Assembly: GCF_028330985.1 (NCBI RefSeq)
Contig: NZ_JAQMUE010000079.1
Span: forward strand, 170,466 to 234,465
Length of the DNA stretch: 64,000 bases
Reading direction: 5' to 3'
Source: Roseofilum reptotaenium CS-1145
GTDB taxonomy: Bacteria > Cyanobacteriota > Cyanobacteriia > Cyanobacteriales > Desertifilaceae
The position numbers were made by a program, and so were the translations under genes. Of this stretch, positions 55,031-63,506 are shown piece after piece. Numbering within the stretch: position 1 is the first letter of the stretch; each line of letters opens with the position of its first letter. The notes under the pieces are model-generated. The model saw only the letters and a program-made list of their open reading frames with translations. It was not told where the DNA came from and ran no database searches.

Positions 55031-55528
55031 GTGAACCAGAAAAGCCAAAAACTTTTAATTGCCATGCTCAATACTCATGACTCCTACACCTGTCCTCTGT
55101 GTCGCCATGGAAGGATTTCTGCACTGACGTTGATGGATGCCTTTGCCTGTAACTTTTGCCGTCATATCTTTAGTGCAAATCTGCAACAGCAAACCCTTCA
55201 GTTGGCAGATGGCGATCGCCCCTTTTCCTGGTACTGGACGGGTCAAAATTGGATTAACGTTGCGATGATGCGATCGGGCGATCAATCGCAAATTCTCTGG
55301 CTGTTAAGTGTTCCCCTAATCCTCTTACCTCCCATTCTAATTGGATTAGGCTCTTATCTCTTTCCGCCCGATCCCGAAAGTAGCGGCGCATGGTTTCCCT
55401 TGTTTTGGACTGGGCTAACCTTCTTTACCCATCTATTCCTGGTGGCTTGGCTCATGTTTGAATATTATCAATGGCCATTTTTTCAAGCTGTAATTATCCG
55501 TTTCCAACAGCGTCTAAATACCAGGTAG
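55031..55528 (+). CDS. Zinc-ribbon membrane protein
   Basis: Up to 165 residues; GTG 55031 or the ATG at 55064 are possible starts. Two CxxC pairs at the N-terminus (TCPLCRHG and ACNFCRHIF) form a zinc ribbon. Two transmembrane helices follow (LLSVPLILLPPILIGLGSYL and FWTGLTFFTHLFLVAWLMF). It is probably a cyanobacterial conserved protein of unknown function in the inner membrane. Confidence 0.7.
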   Translation: MNQKSQKLLIAMLNTHDSYTCPLCRHGRISALTLMDAFACNFCRHIFSANLQQQTLQLADGDRPFSWYWTGQNWINVAMMRSGDQSQILWLLSVPLILLPPILIGLGSYLFPPDPESSGAWFPLFWTGLTFFTHLFLVAWLMFEYYQWPFFQAVIIRFQQRLNTR

Positions 55529-55626
55529 GGTGGGCAGAATTGGGTTATATACGTTGAATTCTATCGCTTATTCTCCTGCCCACCTACGATAATTTCCCAC
55601 CTGAACTACAAAAATTTTTAATTGAA

Positions 55627-57261
55627 ATGTATACTCGTTTTCTCTCTGCTGCTCTTCTGAGTCTCGCCCCTAGCCTAACTCTTAGCCTTCCCAGTCTTGC
55701 CAACCCAGTAATTGACCGCATTGCTTCAGAAATTACGGTTCGCATCGAAGGCCCCCAGGGCGGAAGCGGTGTGATTTTCGCTACTGAAAATCAGATTTAT
55801 TATGTGGTCACCAATGCCCATGTGGTGGATCAACCGGAAGACTATACCATTATTACTCCCGATGGCGATCGCTATCAGGTAGGGCCCTCCCATCGGTTGC
55901 GAATGCCTGGAGAAGATATTGCCGTGCTGGCCTTCTATAGTGAAATGACCTATCGCACCGCAGACATCGGTAACCCGCAAGCAGTAGAAGTAGGAAATCT
56001 AGCTTATGTAGCCGGTTGGCCACGGTCTGGGGGATCGGTTCGTCAACGGATTTTTGTGAATACCGAAGGGGAATTTGTGCAATTGCTACAAGGGGTGGAT
56101 CAAACACAATTACCATTAAATTATACTAATGTGGTGCGGGTGGGCATGAGTGGCGGCCCGGTTTTAAATCAACGAGGGGAAGTGATTGGTATTAACCGGT
56201 TGGTTCAATTAGTCGAAGATACGGATCAAGTAGTGGCCACAGGGATTAAACTGGATAAAGTTTTAACCTGGTGGGAGAGCGCGGAAAAACCGACTCCGAC
56301 AGCATCTGATTCTAGGGCAGTGCTGAGTGAAACCCCAGCTCCAGCGACTGAAGCTATTGTTGCAGGAGGGTATCAGTTAAGCCAAACGCTACAACGGGAG
56401 GGGGGCTTTTTAGGTGCAGTAGCGATCGCCTCGTTAGGGGATGCACTCCTGGTCAGTGGCCATAGTGATGGGGCGATCGTTCTCTGGAATTTAACCACTG
56501 GAGAGCCAATTAACACCTTAACAGGTCACCAAAAAGCCATCAATGCTTTGGCGATCGCCCCTGATGGTAAAACCCTCATCAGTGGCAGTGAAGACCGCAC
56601 CATTAAGCTCTGGGATCTCCAATCTGGAGAGCTACAAAAAAACCTCACCGGTCATCGAGATGCCGTTTCTGCTTTAGCTATAACGCCCGATGGTCAAACC
56701 CTTGTTTCTGGAGGATGGGATCAACAGATTCTCATTTGGAATTTGAACACCTATGAAACCATAGAAACCCTTCCCGGTCATCAAGGATTAATTAGTTCCT
56801 TAGCCATTTCTCCCAATGGCAAATGGTTGATTAGTGGCTCCCAAGATACCACCATTCGTGTATGGGAGTTGCCCACATTCAAGTTAGTCAATATTCTTGA
56901 AAACCATCGTTTATCTGTTCTCGCTCTAGCCATTAGTGCCAATAGTCAAACCCTCGCTAGTGCAGGGGGAGAAGGAGACATCAGTATCTGGAATTTAGCC
57001 ACAGGGGAATTACAACGAACCCTCAAAGGTCACACCGATGGCGTTTGGTCTTTAGCGCTCAAAGAAGATAACCAAACCCTTATTAGTGGCAGTTGGGATA
57101 AGACAATTCGGTTTTGGAATGTACAGACTGGTCAGTTACAATCCACCGTAAAGAAACATTCAGATTATGTCATTTCTCTCGGTCTGAGTGCCAACGACCA
57201 AAGACTCATTTCTGGAGGTTTGAATAACGAGATATTGATTTGGCAACGCCAGCCAAATTAA
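55627..57261 (+). CDS. Secreted trypsin-like serine protease fused to WD40 repeats
   Basis: 544 residues. A signal peptide covers about 1-26. The protease domain has H65 (VTNAHVVD), D97 (EDIAVLA) and S175 (RVGMSGGPVL), the His-Asp-Ser triad. Residues about 245-544 are seven WD40 units (TLTGHQKAINALAIAPDG, ISGSEDRTIKLWDLQSGEL and others), forming a beta propeller for protein binding. The fusion suggests a propeller that recruits substrates or partners to a periplasmic protease. The catalytic residues are complete. Confidence 0.92.
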   Translation: MYTRFLSAALLSLAPSLTLSLPSLANPVIDRIASEITVRIEGPQGGSGVIFATENQIYYVVTNAHVVDQPEDYTIITPDGDRYQVGPSHRLRMPGEDIAVLAFYSEMTYRTADIGNPQAVEVGNLAYVAGWPRSGGSVRQRIFVNTEGEFVQLLQGVDQTQLPLNYTNVVRVGMSGGPVLNQRGEVIGINRLVQLVEDTDQVVATGIKLDKVLTWWESAEKPTPTASDSRAVLSETPAPATEAIVAGGYQLSQTLQREGGFLGAVAIASLGDALLVSGHSDGAIVLWNLTTGEPINTLTGHQKAINALAIAPDGKTLISGSEDRTIKLWDLQSGELQKNLTGHRDAVSALAITPDGQTLVSGGWDQQILIWNLNTYETIETLPGHQGLISSLAISPNGKWLISGSQDTTIRVWELPTFKLVNILENHRLSVLALAISANSQTLASAGGEGDISIWNLATGELQRTLKGHTDGVWSLALKEDNQTLISGSWDKTIRFWNVQTGQLQSTVKKHSDYVISLGLSANDQRLISGGLNNEILIWQRQPN

Positions 57262-57342
57262 TTACCGCGCTTCACGTGGTAATGGGTAATTGCTACAAGT
57301 CATGATATCTTAATTGGACAGTCAGTGAGTTAGTTAAATCTG

Positions 57343-58098
57343 ATGTTTGATTTTTGGCTAAAAACCAGTGGAACCTGGATGAATGTGGCAACCGTATTGG
57401 TGGGAACTGGGTTAGGGTTACTGCTGAAAAATCAATTGCCCCAACGCATTCAATCCACGATTACTCAAGGTATGGGATTGATTACCCTGTATTTGGGGAT
57501 GAGTATGGCTGGAAGTTTAACTCAAGCGCAAGCGGGACAGGTTGATGGGGTCGTGCTAGCGGTGCTTAGTTTAACTTCGGGTGGCTTATTGGGAGAATGG
57601 TGGCAACTTGAAGAGCGACTCAATGCCATTGGTTCCCAACTCAAGATTTGGTTTCGCGGAGGGGGACGGTTTACAGAAGGGTTTGTTACAGCTAGTTTAC
57701 TCTTTTGTGTCGGTCCTTTAACGTTGATTGGATCGATTAATAATGGACTCACGGGTGACGATAGCTTGCTGGCGCTCAAAGCAACGATGGATGGGTTAAT
57801 CTCGATTGCACTCACCGGAAGTTATGGGATTGGAGTAGGGTTTTCCATCATCACCATCCTCATCTTTCAAGGGGGCATTTCCTTACTAGCGGGTAGCCTG
57901 ACTCAAATCTTACCTGACCCAAGCAACGACCCGCAAATTTTCCTGGTGACTGGAGTCGGCGGAATTATCATGTTAGGCTTAGGCTTGAATTTGCTCAATA
58001 TTGGTAAACTGCGAATTGCATCATTTTTGCCTGCACTGGCGTTAGCACCGTTAATTTATGCGATCGCGCAAGCAATGCAGAGTCTTATCGCGTCTTAG
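57343..58098 (+). CDS. DUF554-family membrane protein
   Basis: 251 residues with several hydrophobic helices: NVATVLVGTGLGLLLKNQLP, TASLLFCVGPLTLIGSINNG, GVGFSIITILIFQGGISLLA and GVGGIIMLGLGLNLLNIG. The pattern matches the DUF554 (YdfK/YqgA-like) family, membrane proteins with probable transport or channel function. It lies about 80 bp after the protease-WD40 gene. The substrate is unknown. Confidence 0.85.
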   Translation: MFDFWLKTSGTWMNVATVLVGTGLGLLLKNQLPQRIQSTITQGMGLITLYLGMSMAGSLTQAQAGQVDGVVLAVLSLTSGGLLGEWWQLEERLNAIGSQLKIWFRGGGRFTEGFVTASLLFCVGPLTLIGSINNGLTGDDSLLALKATMDGLISIALTGSYGIGVGFSIITILIFQGGISLLAGSLTQILPDPSNDPQIFLVTGVGGIIMLGLGLNLLNIGKLRIASFLPALALAPLIYAIAQAMQSLIAS

Positions 58099-58158
58099 TT
58101 TACCCCCTAATCTAGCCAATACTATCCTTTCAAAGCATTCTATGCAAAGGAGTTATTC

Positions 58159-58485
58159 ATCAAAATTAGCACAACCACGGGATTAGTTGGGTTTTTATTA
58201 ACCCTATCCACATTAAGTGCTTTACCGGCTCAGAGTACAGGAAATTTATCCTCATCTTCCAGCACGTCCCCTAACCTGGAAAAGCGCTTAAATCGATTAA
58301 CGGATACTTTACGAAATCGGGAACAACAGTTAGAAACAAACTCGTTATCTTCTACTCTCGACTATCCTCAAGATCTTGCCCAGTTTCGCAATAGTTTCCG
58401 CAATGGGGGCAATTTCCGCAATACTGGCCGATGGCGTAACGGGTGGCGTGACGGTGGTGGTTTTGTTAACTTCCGTAAGCGATAG
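58159..58485 (+). CDS. grrA: GrrA-type precursor peptide, copy 1 (ATC at the expected start)
   Basis: 108 codons in an uninterrupted frame that is clearly paralogous to the gene at 58593: TTTGLVGFLLTLSTLSALPA, LEKRLNRLTDTLRNREQQLE, DLAQFRNSFRNGGNFRNTG and WRNGWRDGGGFVNFRKR. The codon aligned to the paralogue's ATG is ATC (58159-58161), preceded by AAGGAG with a 6-base gap. No ATG, GTG or TTG is available nearby in this frame. It encodes a signal-like leader and a core with FRN/WRN/WRD/FVN units, the sites where GrrM-type radical SAM enzymes make three-residue cyclophanes. Confidence 0.7.
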   Translation: MKISTTTGLVGFLLTLSTLSALPAQSTGNLSSSSSTSPNLEKRLNRLTDTLRNREQQLETNSLSSTLDYPQDLAQFRNSFRNGGNFRNTGRWRNGWRDGGGFVNFRKR

Positions 58486-58592
58486 CCCCCTCGAATAAGT
58501 AAGTATAAAATGAATGCTAATACAGTAATCTTGTATTCTTATACCTATTCCCTGACTTCTGCAAGAAGTCTAATCTTTACCCAGAGGAGAGT

Positions 58593-58970
58593 ATGAAAGT
58601 CACAACAACCACTGGATTAGTCGGGTTTTTGTTAGCGTTATCCACGTTAAGTGCTTCACCAGCCAATGCTACCGGTAATTTATCTGAATTCTCTAGCGCT
58701 AACGTTGATCTCGAACAGCGATTAAACCGATTAACCGAAACTTTGCAAAATAGAGAACACCAACTGGATTTAGAAAGCAATCCCCTGTCATCTGAGACAC
58801 AACGGAGCCAAGATCTGGCACAATTTCGCAATGTTTTCCGCAATGGTGGATGGCGCAATGGGGGCAGTTTCCGTAATGGTGGATGGCGCAATGGGGGTAG
58901 TTTCCGCAATGGCGGATGGCGCAATGGATGGCGTGATGGCGGCGGTTTTGTTAATTTCCGTAAGCGGTAA
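58593..58970 (+). CDS. grrA: GrrA-type Gly-rich repeat RiPP precursor (triceptide family), copy 2
   Basis: 125 residues. Leader or signal region MKVTTTTGLVGFLLALSTLS with a likely cleavage after SPANA; a helical segment LEQRLNRLTETLQNREHQLD follows. The core (78-123) is FRN, FRN, then repeated WRN-GGS-FRN-GG, WRD and FVN units, nine aromatic-x-Asn/Asp triplets in total. Such triplets are cross-linked by GrrM-type radical SAM/SPASM maturases in triceptide biosynthesis. No maturase or GrrP is visible nearby. The RBS GAGGAG is present. The core is built of 33-bp DNA repeats. Confidence 0.85.
   Translation: MKVTTTTGLVGFLLALSTLSASPANATGNLSEFSSANVDLEQRLNRLTETLQNREHQLDLESNPLSSETQRSQDLAQFRNVFRNGGWRNGGSFRNGGWRNGGSFRNGGWRNGWRDGGGFVNFRKR
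58836..58934 (+). repeat. 33-bp tandem repeats encoding the GrrA core
   Basis: Two complete, nearly identical units (58836-58868 and 58869-58901) and a third that diverges after about 26 bp (58902-58934). Each encodes FRNGGWRNGGS. Unit number probably varies between strains by slippage. Confidence 0.9.
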
Positions 58971-59104
58971 TCTGTTCAAGGGGTGCATTACTGATGCACC
59001 CTACAGTTATATGTGATGGAGAAGATGGGGATATTTAGATGACAGAACGAGCAGAATGGGAGAAGCAGCGAATTGTAGATAATTAATCTGATGGGAGAGA
59101 AAAT

Positions 59105-59490
59105 ATGGAGCCTCTTACTTTAATTATGGTAGCGTTAGTGGCTAGTACAGCGAAGGCGGCGGTGATGTTGCACCCGATACTTATCAAGGGCTGAAGGCGT
59201 TGATTAAGCGCAAGTTTGCTGGGGAACTGAAGGCGGAAATAGTGTTAGAAGAACATGAGCGCAATCCAGAAATTTACGAAGCACCTTTGAAGAAAAAGTT
59301 ACTCGAAGCAGGAGCAGATTGGGATCGGGAAATTCTAGCGGCTGCTCAGAAATTGCTGGATGAAATGGAGTCAAAAGAGTCAACCCCTGGCAGTTTCCAT
59401 ACTATAGCAGAGAAAGGGAGAGTTAGGACATTTTCTATTGCGATTCGTGCCTATTGCCTATTGCCTCAAACCATAACCTCACTGTCCTAA
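59105..59490 (+). pseudogene. Hypothetical protein with frameshift and MITE-like insertion
   Basis: From ATG 59105 the frame reads MEPLTLIMVALVASTA, then stops making sense at about 59150. One base off, it continues as GGDVAPDTYQGLKALIKRKF, LEEHERNPEIYEAPLKKKLL and GADWDREILAAAQKLLDEM, a helical protein often found in cyanobacteria. The C-terminal end is replaced after about 59402 by the MITE-like element at 59403-59510. It therefore carries two lesions: a single-base frameshift and an insertion. I do not know its function. Confidence 0.7.
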
Positions 59491-59510
59491 TCAACTCTTT
59501 CACTGCTATA
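59403..59510. mobile_element. MITE-like element with TATAGCAG...CTGCTATA ends
   Basis: 108 bp. Left end TATAGCAGAGAAAGGGAGAG and right end (reversed) TATAGCAGTGAAAGAGTTGA are imperfect inverted repeats of about 28 bp, both continuing with GGACA-type sequence. TA flanks both ends, as expected for IS630-type duplications. The same end sequence appears next to the IS630-type remnant at 21786-21838. It inserted into the gene at 59105-59490. Confidence 0.7.
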
Positions 59511-59579
59511 CCTTTCAAGGAGAGGTTAAAGAGGGGCAAGTTGGACACCCAGTATAGTTGCCCCTTTCCCAAACGGGGT

Positions 59580-61292
59580 TTAATCCCTGGGCAATTGCAC
59601 ATAACCCCAACGGCCTCCCGTCATCACGGAGCGCTGAGGATAATTCGCGGGACGATTTGTACCCGCCACCTCCGTTGTCCACCGTCCTCCAAGATTCACA
59701 AATGCTAAACCATCACCAACGCCAGCAATGTTGACAAATTCTAGGGGAAGAATAAAATTAGCTTGGCGATCTTGTAGAGTAGCGCGATCGCCAATTCGCA
59801 CAAGTGCTAACCCATTGGCAAACGGTTCTATCGGCTGAACTTGGGCAAATTCGGGCACATGATATCCCCCTTCAATCATCCAGGTTCCTTGGGGATTAAT
59901 ATAGCCCCAAGTGCTTTCTCCCTGAACGCCTGCAAGACCTTCAGAAAAGGGTTGAGCGTGCTGAAATTGGGGTGCAATGACCATTGTTCCAGAGGGGTCA
60001 ATATATCCCCAAAGTCCATCCATTTTAACCGCCGCCAGCCCTTCAGAAAAGGCTTTTACTTCCTCATAAACGGGTTCGATGACAATTTTGCCATTTTTGT
60101 CGATAAAGCCGTAACGGGGCTTTCCTGGCTCGATTTCCTGGACAATCCAGGCTCGTCCCTCGGAGAACGAAGAGACTTCATCGGGTTGGGGATCGATGAC
60201 GTAAGTTCCAGTGCGATCGACAAAACCATACCCCCCGCGCTCTCGCAGTTTAACTAAGGCTAACCCATCGGAAAATTGCTCAATAAAATGGTCAATTTCA
60301 AACATTAATTCCCCTTCTCGGTTATAAATTGCCGTGCGGGGATAGCTGCGACCTAGACGAACTAAACCTTCGGAAAATTCAGGAATATAGCCATTTTGTT
60401 CCAGCATAACTTGACCCTCTGGAGTAATGACTTGCCAGAGACTACCGGTTCTGACTCTGGCAATGCCCTCTTGAAAAATACTGGCATAATCATATTGGGC
60501 GGGAATAATAATTTCGCCTTCGGGGTTCATATAACCCATTTTGAAATTGGGGCCGCGAAACACAGCTAACCCTTCGGAAAATCGACTCATTCCGCCCAGT
60601 TCTGGGGGCAGGTCAAAGGGATCTTCACCAACAGCGAGATAGGCTTGGGGTAGGGTGCGAGAAATATTGAGAACTTGGCAAAAAGAAGCGGCCATTTCGC
60701 CTCTAGTAGCGGCTGCGGTGGGGCGCAGTTGTCGCACTTGGGGATAGTTTAAAATCAGTCTACCAATTGTGGCGTTGGCGATCGCCCCTTTTGCATAGTT
60801 AGGAATTTCTTCCACATCATCAAATACCTCATTCAGAAAGGCTTCTGTCTCTTCCGGTGCGGTAAAGTCGCTGGCACTTTGGAGGACAACAAAGGCTTCG
60901 GTGCGCGTAATGGGTTGGTTGGGGCGAAACGTGCGATCGGGATATCCGCTAAAAAATTGGAGTTCATAGGAGCGTTTAATGGACTGATATGCCCAATGGG
61001 ATGACGGCACATCCTTAAACGTAATCCCTTCCCGCTCAGAGAAAGAATGGGTGCGAAAGGCATTGATCATCATCGTGGCGAACTCTGCCCTCGTGATCGA
61101 GGCGTTCGGGCGAAATGTGCCATCGGGATACCCCACCCATCCTCGTCCAGAGGAAAGCCGTTGAATGCACTCAGAAGCCCAGTAATTTTGGGTATCGGGA
61201 AACGCAGATACGGGCGATCCAGAAATGAGATAACCCAAAGTGGCGATCGTCCAAGATGCTCTGAGTAGCAATGATGACCAGGATAATGCCAT
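59580..61292 (-). CDS. SLH-domain and WG-repeat protein
   Basis: 570 residues with a signal peptide (TIATLGYLISGSPVSAF). Three SLH units lie between about 30 and 215 (YWASECIQRL, GYPDGTFRPNASITRAEFAT, GYPDRTFRPNQPITRTEAFV). Residues about 235-560 carry many WG repeats (FSEGLAVFRG, GKPRYGFIDKNGKIVIEPVY, FSEGLAAVKMDGLWGYIDP). SLH domains bind cell-wall polymers, so this is probably an outer-surface or periplasmic protein; WG repeats mediate binding of unknown partners. Confidence 0.9.
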   Translation of the reverse strand: MALSWSSLLLRASWTIATLGYLISGSPVSAFPDTQNYWASECIQRLSSGRGWVGYPDGTFRPNASITRAEFATMMINAFRTHSFSEREGITFKDVPSSHWAYQSIKRSYELQFFSGYPDRTFRPNQPITRTEAFVVLQSASDFTAPEETEAFLNEVFDDVEEIPNYAKGAIANATIGRLILNYPQVRQLRPTAAATRGEMAASFCQVLNISRTLPQAYLAVGEDPFDLPPELGGMSRFSEGLAVFRGPNFKMGYMNPEGEIIIPAQYDYASIFQEGIARVRTGSLWQVITPEGQVMLEQNGYIPEFSEGLVRLGRSYPRTAIYNREGELMFEIDHFIEQFSDGLALVKLRERGGYGFVDRTGTYVIDPQPDEVSSFSEGRAWIVQEIEPGKPRYGFIDKNGKIVIEPVYEEVKAFSEGLAAVKMDGLWGYIDPSGTMVIAPQFQHAQPFSEGLAGVQGESTWGYINPQGTWMIEGGYHVPEFAQVQPIEPFANGLALVRIGDRATLQDRQANFILPLEFVNIAGVGDGLAFVNLGGRWTTEVAGTNRPANYPQRSVMTGGRWGYVQLPRD

Positions 61293-61394
61293 AAGATTGA
61301 ATCCTCTAATCAGAAATTTTCTCTCTTTTGAGAGGGCAATTCTTCAAGGATACGCGATCGTTCGACTAGAATCGAGAATAGAGTGGAGATAGGA

Positions 61395-61706
61395 TTAGGG
61401 TAAAAACATGAGTTCGCTGCGGAGAATTTCTTCTGCTTCGGCGATCGTGCTAACTCCCCGTTCAGTTAATAATTTATTCAGCTTAGGATCGGTGCTAAAA
61501 CGACTGCCTTGATTAAAGTAGACTGTAGTGGCTGGAAAAGGTTCACCTTCCCTGGGGCCAGCACCAATGATATACTCAGCAACGACGATAATATCTGCTT
61601 CTGAACTATCAAAGTCAATTTCCTGGAAAGATACAGCTTCTAAACTCCACAAAATCCAAGATTCCGGATGGGAGTTGGGCGGTAAAGTGTGACAGGGTAA
61701 GCTCAT
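61395..61706 (-). CDS. Hypothetical protein
   Basis: 103 residues, soluble. It contains DIIVVAEYIIGAGPREGEPF, TTVYFNQGSRFSTDPKLNKL and VSTIAEAEEILRSELMFLP, with no motif I recognise. It stands alone, convergent with nothing close. A real short gene is likely because the frame is clean, but the start is not confirmed. Confidence 0.5.
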   Translation of the reverse strand: MSLPCHTLPPNSHPESWILWSLEAVSFQEIDFDSSEADIIVVAEYIIGAGPREGEPFPATTVYFNQGSRFSTDPKLNKLLTERGVSTIAEAEEILRSELMFLP

Positions 61707-61825
61707 CTAATTGGGTAGCCAATGTAGCTGACAAAAACTGAAAAATATGAGTCAAGTCAGAATCTGCTGAACTTTGATAAGATTAGGTCTAGCATCAACT
61801 TCAATCAACTTATCCAATCGAGATT

Positions 61826-62318
61826 ATGGCTGAAGGTTTTGCTCTCTCACTTCAATCGAACAAGACAAAGAAGGTAACTTTAACTCAAGTGGTCAATTCC
61901 CGGAAGGAAATTCAAGCTAATTTATTAAGTTGTGTTGACTCAATTGAAGATCCTCGAACGACTCGAACTCAAAAACATAAGTTAAAAGATATCATCGTAA
62001 TTGCTATTCTAGCAGACCGAAATTGTCCGAAGTATTCAAGAGAAAAAAGCCGATTATGTTCTGTCCTTAAAAAGAAAATATCCTACTCTTTACGCTGAAG
62101 TTGAACAGAAATTTAATCCCCTCAAAAATAACGGAGTTCAATCCGGAAATGTTGACCATGACCAACAAGTGGAAGTGGGACATCACCGCCGAGAAAAAAG
62201 AAAAGTTTGGGCGATTCCAATAACTGAATTTGCCTCTCTCTATCAATCGGAAAAATGGGTTGGACTGCAAACGATAGTTGCAGTGGAGAGAACTCGTCAT
62301 CTCTGGAATAAAACTCCA
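61826..62318 (+). pseudogene. ISAs1-family transposase remnant
   Basis: The N-terminus (NLLSCVDSIEDPRTTRTQKH, KLKDIIVIAILA) matches ISAs1-type transposases. After a deletion of roughly 120 residues, a different frame continues with TEIVRSIQEKKADYVLSLKR, YPTLYAEVEQKF, REKRKVWAIPITEF and LQTIVAVERTRHLWNKT. The catalytic core acids are missing and the C-terminus is cut near 62318. It is dead. Its antisense reads into the truncated hypothetical gene on the minus strand. Confidence 0.8.
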
Positions 62319-62522
62319 GTCAGAAAATGGAATCCCTTTATGAATAAAAGATCGGGCTATCCAAAGATCGATTAATTTGTCATAGGCATCAGGATCTAAT
62401 CCCCATGGACGTTCATCCGGCCAGACTAAAGAATCTCTCATAATATCATAGTCAGGTTTAAGTGTTGGATCGTAAACCAGAGCTTCAATTAACTCTAAGT
62501 TTTTTCCCGAGAAATAAGTCAT
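62067..62522 (-). CDS. Hypothetical protein truncated by the ISAs1 remnant
   Basis: The first 75 residues look original (MTYFSGKNLELIEALVYDPT, WPDERPWGLDPDAYDKLIDL, HKGIPFSDWSFIPE). From about 62300 the frame reads antisense of the transposase remnant, so the remaining 75 residues are not native. The native 3' end is lost. I do not recognise the family. Located 111 bp upstream of purC on the opposite strand. Confidence 0.6.
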   Translation of the reverse strand: MTYFSGKNLELIEALVYDPTLKPDYDIMRDSLVWPDERPWGLDPDAYDKLIDLWIARSFIHKGIPFSDWSFIPEMTSSLHCNYRLQSNPFFRLIERGKFSYWNRPNFSFFSAVMSHFHLLVMVNISGLNSVIFEGIKFLFNFSVKSRIFSF

Positions 62523-62633
62523 TGATTAGTTCCTCCTACTTCAATAGGCTAGATGGAAACCACAACCTCTGAGGCAATGAATGCGCCAAAAAGAGGTATG
62601 GTAGGGCTGTCGGATATAAATTCTCAATGCTTT

Positions 62634-63362
62634 ATGACACAACAAACACAACTGTACGAAGGGAAAGCAAAAATCGTCTATTCCACGGATGATGCAGATA
62701 TCCTTCTGACTTACTTTAAGGATGATGCGACGGCGTTTAATGCCCAAAAACGAGGCACGATCGCGGGTAAGGGACAGATTAATTGTGCCATTTCCCGTCA
62801 TTTATTCCAAATGCTTGAAGCGCAAGGTATTCCCACCCACTATATTGACTGTCCTTCGGAGCGGGAAATGCGGGTGAAAGCAGTCACCATCGTGCCGATT
62901 GAGGTCATTGTGCGTAACCGGGCTGCGGGGAGTCTGTGTAAACAAACCGGTTTGGCTTTGGGAACCGAAATCGATCCGCCTATAGTAGAATACTGCTACA
63001 AGAAGGATAGTTTGGGCGATCCTCTGCTGACCCGCGATCGCCTCCTGCTGTTGCAACTCGCTACACCCGAAGAACTCGACTATATCCGGCAAATGTCCTT
63101 GGACATCAATCGCCACCTGAGTGCCTTTTTCCGAGAGTGCGGCATTATCTTAGTTGATTTTAAGCTCGAATTCGGGCGCGATCGCCAAAATAACCTCATC
63201 CTAGCCGACGAAATTAGCCCAGACACCTGTCGGTTATGGAAACAGGACGAAAGTGACCCGCAAGCGCGTATCCTAGATAAAGACCGCTTTAGACAAGATT
63301 TAGGCAATGTTGAATCAGCCTATGAGCAAGTGCTAGAGAGAGTTTTAGGCCAGGCAAAATGA
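62634..63362 (+). CDS. purC: Phosphoribosylaminoimidazole-succinocarboxamide synthase
   Basis: 242 residues from ATG 62634 (MTQQTQLYEGKAKIV; upstream in-frame ATGs lack family character). Family motifs: EGKAKIVYSTDDADILLTYF, GTIAGKGQINCAIS, THYIDCPSEREMRVKAVTIV, EVIVRNRAAGSLCKQTG, LVDFKLEFGRD and LADEISPDTCRLW. It ligates aspartate to CAIR in purine synthesis. No other pur gene is close. Length is normal. Confidence 0.96.
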   Translation: MTQQTQLYEGKAKIVYSTDDADILLTYFKDDATAFNAQKRGTIAGKGQINCAISRHLFQMLEAQGIPTHYIDCPSEREMRVKAVTIVPIEVIVRNRAAGSLCKQTGLALGTEIDPPIVEYCYKKDSLGDPLLTRDRLLLLQLATPEELDYIRQMSLDINRHLSAFFRECGIILVDFKLEFGRDRQNNLILADEISPDTCRLWKQDESDPQARILDKDRFRQDLGNVESAYEQVLERVLGQAK

Positions 63363-63506
63363 AAATACTGCTTAAGAAGTGTTAAGTTAAGGGGTTGATT
63401 GGGTTTTTTGGCTGGAGTCGTAGGATTTTCCCAATCCCGATACCTAACTCAACAGCCCAATCAACTCTTCAATGTGGTGTGTGGAAGTTTACGGAACGTG
63501 AAAACA

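Noticed and set aside
58831..59016. Met-rich overlapping frame (MVDGAMGAV-type) in the GrrA repeats
   Set aside because: It is an alternative frame of the 33-bp repeats encoding the GrrA core; codon pattern follows the GrrA frame.
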